A DNA stretch of 25,504 bases from Chloroflexota bacterium (lineage in GTDB: Bacteria > Chloroflexota > Anaerolineae > B4-G1), in NCBI GenBank assembly GCA_024232355.1, contig JAAEPW010000396.1, positions 1 to 25,504 of the forward strand, written 5' to 3'. Below the pieces are notes generated by a model. The model was not told where the DNA came from, did no database searches, and was given only the letters and a program-made list of their open reading frames with translations. Below are positions 8,801-20,800 of this stretch, piece after piece; position 1 is the stretch's first letter, and every line of letters starts with the position of its first letter. A program made the position numbers and the translations under genes.

Positions 8801-11800
8801 TGCTGCGGTGAAAACGGCCGTCCGTGCCGCCAATGGACTCAAGGGATGTGTGACTAAAGCGGCTGTCGCCGGTCTGGTTCTCGGAGCAGTGATTACGTGG
8901 GCCGCTTTTGGACTGCAGGCAGGACTTTCGGGCGGCATGTCGCGCGTCGAGTGGGGATATGCCATCGCGGGAGCCATTGCCAGCACCATCGTGGCCGTCA
9001 TCATGTTCGTCGTCGAGCTGATTCCCCTGGTTGGACCGCTCATCGTCGCCGTGATCGCCTTGATCGATACCGCCGTGACCCTGCTTTGCAGTGCTTTTCT
9101 CTCGGATGAACAGCAGCAAGGGGATGCCGGTCAGTGGCTATGTGGCGGTCTCACCGGTACCGTTACCAACCTCATCAAGTTTATTATCTTTAGCAGCAAC
9201 GTGATGGTCGATATGCAGCCCGAGGACTATGAACGACTCGAGTTCAGCAGCTTTGACGCCAACGATTTCGTGGACCCCGCCAAGGGTTTTTCCGAGGGCA
9301 ATCTGATCCAGTACGGAATCTCACTCACCAACACCATTGATCTGATCAAAATCCCCTCCAACCTGGGAGGGGGCTACTGGTATCAGTACAGCGACGGCGC
9401 GTTGCAGAGTTCTACTTTTGAATATCGATTACAGTCCGAGGAGGTTGATTTTCACGATGAACTGTCCCGCAATACGATGAAGAACGAGTGGCGGCGTACA
9501 GATAGCGGGCGGCCCTTTTTCATCACAGAAACGATCCGCAGTGAGGATGGCCTTCCCTTGCCGGAGCCTGGTATCAACCGTCCGGCGGGACTATACGTTT
9601 CAGAAGGGTATGCCATCCCCCTCCAAGAGTGTTACGTGGGCGTCTGCACCATTCAGACAGAAAGGGGCACAGAGCATTATGACCTGGGCCAGGGCCTCAA
9701 GTTTGACATCTTTCCGGTCACGTTGGATGGGTTCTATGATCTGACGCCAAAGCAGTGGGGTTGGACTTTGGCCTGGGGCCAGGAGGGTGATGTGACCTTT
9801 CCCCAGTTGCAGGACGCCGATGGCGATGGGATGAACTATGACCAGCACGACAATTTGTGGGACGCCGACTATGACGGTCTTTCGGACTGGCACGAGACCC
9901 AGACTGGCAGCGATTCCACGAGTCCAGACAGTGATGGAGACGGACTGACCGACTACCAGGAGGCCCGGTTGGGTACCTATCCTGGTCGTGCAGATAGCGA
10001 CGGCGATGGGTTGTTGGATTGCGAGGAGGTCTTTCACCAGGTCTTGGTGGCGGATATCTTTGGTGATGGTTCTGGCCCGCGATGCGACGCAGTTGGTTCG
10101 TGGTCCGGAGGTTGGGAGTTTGTCTACGCTATGGAGAAGGACGGCGACGTGCACACCACTTGGGTCGCGTCTGACCCGCTGGCGGTGGATACCGATGGCG
10201 ACGGCTTGACCGATTTCCAAGAAAAGACCTTTGGTTTCCACCCCCGCTGGCTCTCCGGTGCCAATGTTCTGACACTGGAATCGGTAGTCATGGAAGATGC
10301 GGGTGGCGGTGCTTACACGACATCGGATGGATTCGTCGCGCCCGGCGATACCCTTCACTATGAGGCCACGGTCACCAACGAACTGTACAACCGCTATGCG
10401 CAGGGATTGCTGGAAACCGACTTTCCCCGCGAAATGGATGCCGTGGCCGTGCCGCCAGAGGACTTTATCCTGTACCCCCAGGAGCAGCAGACGATCGCCG
10501 GCGAGGTGGATGTGGATGGCGTTGCCACCTCTGGCATCTACAGCTTGACTCAGGTGGCAGGCGCGTTGATCACTGATTGGAGCGAGGTGTCTGGTCACGC
10601 GGATCTTTGGATGCCCTTTGAGGACCCTATTACGATGGACCGGTCGGGCAGTCAGCCGTCCCACGACGGCATCTGCGTGGGTACATGCCAATCTCTCCCA
10701 GGACTGTATGGCGACGCTATGCGCTTGTACGGGAACAGTTACATGACCTCAGACTTTGACCCCTCTGAGATTAACTATGCGGTGTCGCTGTGGTTCAGGA
10801 CAGGTCAGGCCGACGGGGGACTGTTCTCCGCCGGCGAGAGAGGTGTGCAAGTCTCTGTGGAAGATGGGAACGTATGCTCGCGGGTGCCGTGGAACTATGG
10901 CATCCATAGCACCGTTGTCGTTTTTGAAGACCTTTGCACCGGAGACACTAGCTATAATGACGGTGATTGGCATCACGTCGTGCAGACCTTTGGCAGCACG
11001 GTCGGCGGTCACAAACTCTACGTCGACGGTCTGCTGGTGGGCAGTGGTTCGAGGACCGCGGAGGATTTCCCAAGCCAGCATGGAGTCGACATTGGCCGCT
11101 CGCTCGATCCTGACAGTCTGTTTATCGAATATTTTCAGTTCAACGGCCGGATTGACGACGTGCGCGTTTTTAACGAGGGGCTTACCTCGTCAAAAGTACA
11201 GACCCTATTCAATCAACCGGTCTTTGACATGACATTCGATGAGAACGCTGGCTGGAAAGATCACTCGGCTTTCGGTAATGACGGCTCTTGCCAAGGCGAC
11301 GCCTGCCCCAGCCGTGTAAGCGAAAGCGTATCTGGAAAGGCCGCCAAGTTCGACGGAGGCGATCACATCTCGATTGACTCTGATCCCAGCCTGAACTTGA
11401 ATGATGGCCAGTTCACTATCGCGGCCTGGATTTACCCCAAGGCATCTCCCAAGCACTGTGTCGAGTACTGGCACGACGGGACGACGTGCCTGGCCTGGCA
11501 TCCGGAGGGTATCTTGGGACGGCGCAGCGGTGAAACGAACGGCTACCCAAGTTTGCAACGGGTGGACGTCTATGATTTGGCCCACGGCGAGGTCGAGCAC
11601 GCGATCCGGTTTGGCTTTGGTACGGGTAGCGAGTGGCTGGAATACACTAGCGGCGATGTTCTGACCGAGCATACCTGGAACCATGTGGTGGTCACATTTT
11701 ATACCGATACCCTCAAGCTCTACGTCAACGGCGAACTCCAGGGCGAGGACACCACCACGTTCCATGGCGAGGTTCCCTCCGCGGTGACAGATTTTACTAT

Positions 11801-14800
11801 TGGGCGGTCCAGCAATAGGGGCAAGATCACCTTCCAAAGCGTTCTGGTAACCGACGAGGATGATCCAGGGGACGCCGAACTGTGTATGGCCTTTGACGGC
11901 AGCGAGATATTCAACCAATCAGTCAATGCGCATCACGATGAGGATGGGGATGGCGCCCTTGATCCCTATCCCATAGACCGCATCAGGAACTTTTACGGTC
12001 AGGGTACTCTGAAAATGTGGGAGAATGACAGCAACCCGAAATGCGGCTCTGCGCCCAATGGTAATGATCAACTGATTGATACCTGGAATTTTTCCACGAC
12101 TGATCCCGGGTATGGTTCCACCAGTAAGAGTTTCTCCGGTGATGTCACGGGACGCTTGTTCTCGACATACGCCAATAACTCGATACCTTTCCACGGCAAG
12201 ATCGACGAGGTGCAGATCTACAAACGGGCGCTCACCGAGTACGACGTGGTCGATCTGTATCGGGCCGCGACCACTGTTCTACACCTGCAACTGGACGACC
12301 CGCCTGGCGAGACCAGTTTCCAGGATGCGGTGGGCGAGCACGATGCTGCCTGCGATGGCGGTGCGTGTCCCACATCTGGCGTCATTGGCCGCGTCAACGG
12401 GGCGGCCTGGTTCGAGGCGGCGGAACAGGACCACTTGAGCATCGCCAACAGCGGCATCAATCAACTGACCAAAGATTTCACGGTGGCAGCGTGGATCAAG
12501 CCGACCCAGCTATCCGACATCCAGAGAATAGTTGCCACGGCGCGAACACAGAGTACCAACGGCTTTGCGTTTGGCACCAACGGCACCAACCTGCGCTTTA
12601 CTACCTTTGACGTCCATAATTACGACATCACAGGGATAGAGCTACAGGCTGACCGGTGGACCCACGTAGCAGCCGTTATGGATGGTGAAAACAACGTCAG
12701 CTTTTATGTGGACGGCGCCTTGATGGGCCAAGTCGATCATACATCGCCTGCCGCTGCGGATATCGACGACGAGTTGCTATTTGGCGCGACGACGCTGGTA
12801 AACAGTGCATCCCTTACCCAGCAGTTCGATGGTCAGATTGACGACGTCTACGTCTTCCAGCGGGCGCTCCCGGAGCACGAGATCAAGAACATCTATCGCC
12901 GCGCACCGGTTTTCCAGATGCACTTTGACGAGAATCAAGGAGCCACCCAGTTCGTCGACGATTCCGGGAACAACAACCACGCCACCTGTACCGATCCCGC
13001 TTGCCCACAGGTCGGTATGGGCATAGAAGGCCAACTTGGCTGGGCAGCCGAGTTCGATGGCTCTTACGACAAGCTCGAGGTCCCCGATAAATGGGCCCTG
13101 GACCTGAACGAATTTAGCGTCGGGGCCTGGGTCAGACCTGCTGCCGTCAACACCACCTATCCGCAGGAACTGGTAGGAAAGTACACAAAGGGGCAGGGAA
13201 TCGCCTGGAATATCACGGACATCAACTATAGGTTGTACATTGAAAAAGACGGAATGACACCTGTCTTTCAATTCGCGAGTAATTGCAATGATACGTCAGG
13301 TTACAGAGCGACGAGCAAGGTGCCTCTGGTGATGAACCAGTGGAATCACGTGGTGGGGACGTACGATGGACATTGGCTCACCATCTATGTGAACGGCGTT
13401 CCACAGGGCAGAAACTCGTATGATCTCAATGAGGCGATACCGTGCAAGAACATTCATCCGCTGCGGGTTGGAGGCTATCGCGGGAATTCATTGCCATTCC
13501 CGTACCGGCACGATGGGTTTGCCGGCCGTCTGGACGAAGTGACCATCTACCGCCACGCGCTTTCAAAGCAAGATATCGAAGCAATCTTTCAGTACCAGGC
13601 AAAGTGGGTCGAGGACCGGCAGAGCCACGACGTCACCGTGGACGCCGACGATCCGGTCGTGGAACTGGTTGTGCCTGCCACTCATCTACCCAACCAGGAC
13701 GTACAGTTGCTTGTCACGGCCCAAGACCTGACCTCCGGCGTGACAAAGGTAGAACTGGGTGTGAGAAGATATGACGCGGGTAATTACGTCTGGACGGACG
13801 CCCCGCGCTGTAGAGGCGGTCAAACCTGGTGTCCCACCTTTGTGCCTTCTGGCGGCGACGCGAGTTACACGCTCTGGGCACGCGCCACCGACCTGGTAGG
13901 TCACATCGGTGCATCCAGCCGGGTCACCGTCTATGTGGACGACGCGCCGCCTGTCGTGGGCTTTGACTTTGCGGACGAGACACGGATGACGCCCGCTCCA
14001 CACCCCACCCGCCGGAATGCCTGGACACTCCATCTTTCCGGCTGGGTCCTTGATCAATATGACTACCTGGGCAGCGGGGTAGCCACAGATACGGTCAAGG
14101 TGCGCCTCTTTGACACCAACGGTGCGCTCGCCGGCCCGGAGGCACAGGCGGCGGTCACAGGAAATATCTGGTGGGCGGTGGACTATGCGCTTGACGAGGC
14201 GCGACCCAATGGTCCGTACACCGTCACTGTCGAGGCGGCTGACCGGATTGCCCTTTACCCCAAGATCAGTGCGGAGCAGATCGCGCGCCACACCACCATC
14301 ACCGAGACCACCATCTATGTGGATGCGACCGCCCCGGTCGCCAACCTGGATTTGAGCGATATGCCGGTGGCTATCACCAAAACGACGGTGATCAGTGGAG
14401 TGGCCACCGAGCGCCCTGTCCCGCTTCTGGTGACCTGGCTGACCGACGAGGGCGGCGAAGAGGCCAGCCTGACGATTGCGTGTGGCGGGGTGACGCTCTA
14501 CTCGGCTGAACCGGGGGCATTTCCTCCCCAGGCGACCACCCATAACTGGAAAGGACAGGTCCACCACAATGCTGCTTGCCAGGTCAGCTTGACCGATAGC
14601 GCTGGCGACGGCGGAGTGACCGGCACCGTCCGGATCTGCGGCAGCCAGGTGGCGAACTGGAGCGACAGTTACGGATACAGCTATACCATATCCTTCACCG
14701 CAGATTCTTCTGCCTGCAATCCCGACACACCAGTTGCCGGAGTGAATGGCGTGCAGATCGCCTTTACGCCGATCCTGCCCGGTTCACCCTTTTATAATCC

Positions 14801-17800
14801 GGCTGGGATTCCTGATCCCGTGCTTCACTTGCCTCTCGACGACACTCCCGCCGCCAATGGTACGCTGACCTTCCAAGACACTTCCGGCCTGGGCCACGAC
14901 GCCACCTGCAACGGCGACCGTTGCCCATTGACCGGAGAGCCTGGCAAAGTCGGGAGCGCCACCCATTTCGACGGGGTAGATGACCTGGTGCGCATTCCTG
15001 ACTCGTCCGATTTTGATTTCGGCACTGGGCCATTCGCGATCAGTATGTGGCTCAATAACGAGGGGGATTCTTGGAGTCATATCCTGAACTGGAGCAATGG
15101 TGGGGAAAACTCGTTCAAAATCTCCTTGGGCCAAGATAATCGTGTCCAAGTTTATCTGGTAATAGGTTATAGTGGGGGGACAGTTATCTCGAACGGTGGT
15201 CGATTGCAGACTGATGGATGGCATCATCTGGTCGTCGTTAGGGATAGCAGCGGCCACTTTACTACATACATTGATGGCAGTGAGACTGGTTCCGGCACCA
15301 GCAGTGCCGATATGAACGAAATCAACGCTGGCACACCTATTTGGATCTCTAAACCACCCAACAACACTCTCTACACGCCGTTCAAGGGCTTGATAGACGA
15401 GATCCGCATCTTTGGCCGCGCCCTCACGCCCAGCGAGGTCGAGGCTCTCGCGCTGGCTACCGAGTCCTCTGAACCAACGTTGATATTGCCCTTGGACGAG
15501 CCTTGGGCATTGGACGGCACGACGATGCCGGACATGTCCGGCTTTGGTAATTACGCCTTGCTGCAAACCGGCGCAGACGACGGTGACAACAAGGCCGTGT
15601 ACGGCCAGGTCGGCGCTGCCGCTCTGTACTTTGACGGCGTGGATGATCACGTCCAGGTTGCCCCAAGCGATGAGTTGGACCTGAGCGATGGGTTATTTAC
15701 ACAGGCTGCCTGGGTCCTTCCCGATCCTCAAGACACCGGCACGTATCCTATCCTGAGCAGCGGAGCCTATACCACAACGCGCTACGATTATCCCTTCCTG
15801 AACGTCGTGAATCGCACCCAGCTTTACGTCGGTTTTGGTGATGGGAACGATGTCACCGCGTTTAGCACTGGCGATATCCTGACAGAGGACGATTGGAATC
15901 ACGTGGCGACGACTTTTGATGGAAGCACCTACAAAATCTATGTTAATGGTCAGGAGCAGGTCTCAACGGACCAGTTTGCCGGCAAGTTGCCGCATCCCAC
16001 ACAGCAGTTCGACCTCGGTCGCGGCACCGACTCTGGCGGCGGGGCACTCTGTCCAGTCGTTACAGAGTTGACGCTAAAGCCCAGCGAGTACAGCGGTGGA
16101 TTCTATCGGGTGCGACTCGATGGCGACGTGATATTTACATCTGATACCTATCTATACCCTGAACGAATCTATGCCACTGGCCAGTCTCCCGAGTTCTGTG
16201 GTTCAGTGCAGGTTGAGATAGAGTGGGGCCAAGGACAATGGAACGGAATTTCATGGCATTCTATGGGCACGTACACGATAAATAGTGATTCCTTTTCCGG
16301 CAGTTACCAATTCTCGTACAAATTGCCATCAAGCGCAGTCATCTCGGCAGACGTCGTTTGGCAAGTGGCTCCTGCAGCCTCCAGCCTGTTGCACTTTGAG
16401 GGATGGCTCGACGATGTGCGCGTCTATCCGCGTCCGCTCTTGCCGTTAGAGATCTATGCATTGTATAAAAATACCTGGCGGGGAACGACACTGACGAGCG
16501 GATCGGGCACAGACCTTGCCACCTGGGCTACTCAAGTACCCTCTGGGCTAGAAGGCGCTTACCGGGTTGACGTGCGCGGTTGGGATGTAGCAAACAACAT
16601 CGGTGATGTCAACCTGGAAACCTGGCGAGGCGAGGTGGACACCCTAGCTCCACGGGTGTCTATGACCCGAACGGCGACCGCCGAGGGCTATTATTTCACC
16701 ACGGTGGCAGAAGATTTCAATCTGGCAGAGGAGGGCTTTGTGTCTCCGTGCGGCGCGGGTACGATCACAGACCGCCGGTACTATGGAGATTCCTGGTACC
16801 TGACCTTTTCCGGGGGCGATCAAAAGCTCTACCAATTGACCGCCGAATGCGAACTGCCCGTCACTGCGATGCAGGGCGAGATCGGTGACTATGACACACC
16901 AGGACTTGCCAACGACGTCGTCATCTCTGGCTCTTATGCCTACATCCCCGACGGTTTGGGTGGTTTGCAGATCGTGGATATTTCCGACCCTGGTTTCCCG
17001 ACACTCGCCGGCTCGCGCCCCATATCGGGCGTCGCCTATGCAGTCGCCATCGCTGACTATCCTTTGACGAGCACAAGCGCTCTCGTTTCCAGAAATGCTG
17101 TCCCTGACGTGCTCTCCCTGGCAGGTTCAGGCAAGGTCTTGCGCGCGCAGACCTACGGCGCTGTAGCTGATAGAGGCGGCGTCTTGGAGATGATCGAGAT
17201 CAATGAACCATCCCATCCGCACAATGCTAAATTACACGGCAACTCAAGGACCACCCAAGCTGATCGTGTGCCTGCTCCCCTGGCACCGACGGCTGTCTTT
17301 ACCGTGACGGCAACCAGTCCACTGAGCAACGGGCTGGTGATCGCCCGTGACGGGATCATCTCGGCCACCTTTAGCGCACCCATGAGCAACACCACGGTCA
17401 ACACGCACACCTTTACCGTGCGCGGGCAGCAGACGGGTATCTACGAGGGAATCTACTCCTTTGGCCCCGTGCAGTTCGATGCCACGGACGATTTCAAGCC
17501 GGGCGAGGAGATCGTGGTCAACTTGAGCAGCGGTATCCGGGCCACCGACGGCAGCACGCTGGATCCCTACGCCTGGCAGTTCCGGGCAGCGACCGTGAAC
17601 GGCACGGGTGTTTTCAGCGATAGCGGCCAGCGCTTGGGCAGTCTCCTGACCTTTGCCGTGGCGCTGGGTGATCTGGATGGGGATAGCGATCTCGACGTCT
17701 TTGCTACCAGCAGGGAGACCAACACAGTCTGGTTAAACAGTGACGGTATATTCACTGCCAGCTCCCAGACACTAGGGGTTTCAAGCACACAGGCTGTAGC

Positions 17801-20800
17801 GTTGGGAGACCTAGATAACGATGGCGATCTCGATGCCTTTGTCGGCAATGGTGACGTCTATGGCGCTCAGCCCAACACGGTCTGGTTGAACGAAGGCGGC
17901 GTGTTCACTAACAGCGGCCAGACGATAGGTGTCTCAAAAACGCTGGCCGTGGCCCTGGGAGACCTGGATGGCGACGGTGATCTCGATGCTTTCCTTGGGA
18001 ATGACGCCGACATCGACTTTGATTGCCCCGGTACGTGTTACAATGGCGGCATAAATCAGGTCTGGCTGAACGATGGCAGTGTGTTCACTGACAGCGGCCA
18101 GACTCTGGACGGTGGTTCGGCCACCCAAGCGGTGGTACTGGGAGACGTGGATGGCGACGGCGATCTCGACGCCCTGGTCGGAAACTATGCCTCCGAGTTC
18201 TCAGGCGACTGGCTAGGCGGAGAGAACCGGATATGGCTAAACGATGGCACCGGCGTCTTTACCGATAGCAGCCAAACCCTGGGCATCACCAAGACCCATG
18301 CAGTGGCGCTGGGAGACCTGGACGGCGACGGTGATCTGGACGCTTTTATCGGGAATTATGCCCTGCCTGACACGATCTGGTTGAACGACAGCGGCGTTTT
18401 TACCGATACTGGACAACGTCTGGGCAATGGATTCACTGATGACGTAGCGTTGGGAGATGTGGACAGCGATGGTGACCTGGATGCTTTTGTCACCAACGAT
18501 ACTGTCGTTCAGGTTTGGCTGAACGACGGGAGCAGCGTTTACGTTGATAGTGGTCAGAGCTTGTCCGTTTCGCGGTCACAGGCCGTGGCTCTAGGAGACC
18601 TCGATGGTGATGGTGACCTGGATGCCTTTGTCGGAGATACGGGAGAACCAGGACCTGACACGGTGTGGCTGAACAACGCGAACCCGCCCGTGGCCAACGA
18701 CGACAGTTTTGCCGTGGCCAAAGATTCCAGCGGCAACGTCCTCGACGTACTGGCCAACGACGACGATCCTGACGGTGACGGTTTGACGGTGATCGCCGTG
18801 GGCGATCCGGTCAGCGGCACCGCCACGACGGACGGCAGCATGGTGGTCTTTACACCTACGCAGGACTTTAGCGGCACTGTCGTTTTTGCCTACACCATCA
18901 GCGATCCCGGTGCGCTGACTGACACTGCCGCCATCACCGTCTCGGTGGGCGGTAGTAACGATCCGCCTGTGGCCCAAAACGACGTCGCCACAACAGACGA
19001 GGACATGCCAGTGACGATCGACGTACTGGACAACGATAGCGACCCTGATGGGCAGACCCTGTTCCTGAGCGCCGTGGGCATGCCGGCAAACGGCAGCACT
19101 GGCATCGCCGGCGACGCGGTGGACTATACGCCTGATGCGGACTGGAGCGGCACAGACATCTTTACCTACACCACCAGCGATGGCGAGTTGACCGATACGG
19201 CGACCGTCACCGTCACCGTCTACTTGCTCAATGACCCGCCGACACTGAACGCAATCGCCGACCGGACGGTTGACGAAGACGCGATCACGCAGACGGTCCC
19301 CCTGAGCGGTATCAGCACAGGGGCAGCCAACGAGACCCAATCTCTGACGGTGACCGTCAGGACAGTGGTCAATCCCGACGTGGTTCCTGATCCTATTGTC
19401 ACCTACACCAGTCCTGATTCAAGCGGTATCCTCAGTTTTGCCCCCTTGCCTGATCAGTTCGGCACAGCCCATGTAGAGGTGACTGTCAGTGATGGGTTGT
19501 CTCAGACCATCCGTTCCTTTGAGATCACAGTCAATTCGATCAACGATCCCCCAACGATGCTGCCAATCTCTGACCAAACAACCGACGAGGACACCCTGAC
19601 GAATGTTTCGGTGAGTGGCATCAGTTATGGGCCTACCAACGAAAACGCACAGCGACCAGACCTGGCGATGACAGCCTCGTCTACCAACACGGCACTGCTT
19701 CCTCATCCTACGGTCGTCTACAGCAACGGTGTAGGCACGTACACCAGTGGCGAACTCGTTCTCGATCCGGTTGCTGATCAGTTTGGCCTGGCTACGGTGA
19801 TCGTGACCATCACCGACGGCCTTTCCGAGACCGTCCGCACCTTCCAGGTCACCATCGCCCCGGTCAACGATCCACCAACCTTGGACGCGATTCCCGATCT
19901 GCAAACTTACGAGAACGCGGGTGTGCAAGTGGTCAACCTGACGGGCATCGGCACGGGAGCGACCAACGAAACTCAGTCTCTGACTGTAACGGCTTCCTCA
20001 TCCTACCCCGGCCTGATCCCCCATCCCACTGTGACCTATGTCAGTCCTGACTCTAGCGGCAGTCTCAGCTTTGCGCCGGTTGCCGAGCAATACGGCGAGG
20101 CGATGGTGACTGTGGCCGTGACCGATGGCCTTTCCGAGACCCTTCGCACTTTCCTGATCAATGTCGACCCGCGCCACGCCGGTACCTACGCCTACGTGGC
20201 CGCTGGCAGTGCTGGCCTGCAGCAAGTAGATGTATCTAATCCCGGCGATCCTCAGTACGTGAGCGGGTACACGTGGGCGTGGTGGCATCCCTACGAATGG
20301 CACCAGGCTCTCGACGTCGTCGTCTCTGGGCAATACGCCTACATGGCCACTGGTAAGGCAGGCGTGGTTGTGCTAGACATCTCCAATCCAGACGACCTGC
20401 AATACGCGGGCAGTCTGGATACAGATGGATATGCCACTGCTATCGCTATCTCTGGGACCTATGCTTACATAGCCGATGGACTCGACGGCCTGCAGGTGAT
20501 GGATGTGTCTGACCCGAGCAATCCGCAGCCTAGCGGTAGCCTGGGTCTGCCGGGCTATGCCAAGGACGTGGTCGTTTCGGGGACCTACGCCTACGTGCCT
20601 GACTATGAGGGCTTGCAAGTGATAGATGTGTCTAACCCTGGCAACCCGCAACTCGAGGGGACTTTTGAGACACCGTCGCGCTTTGCCGTGGCTGTTTCTG
20701 GACACGATGCCTACCTGGTCGGCTACGTTGGCTTGCAGGTAGTGGACGTGAGCGATCCCAGCGACCCACAGCTTACGGGTGAGTTCCGCACCGGGCGTAA

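Noticed and set aside
9600..10691. Long minus-strand open frame (363 codons) inside the giant gene
   Set aside because: It lies wholly antisense to clear calcium-binding and Ig-like coding sequence, has no ribosome site or family features, and is explained by the codon bias of the real gene. The same holds for the antisense frames at 14784-15650 and 18591-19340.
17601..18680. Regular repeats that might suggest a CRISPR array or satellite DNA
   Set aside because: They are in-frame protein repeats (FG-GAP) with period of roughly 140-190 bp and codon-level variation, not short identical repeats with unique spacers.
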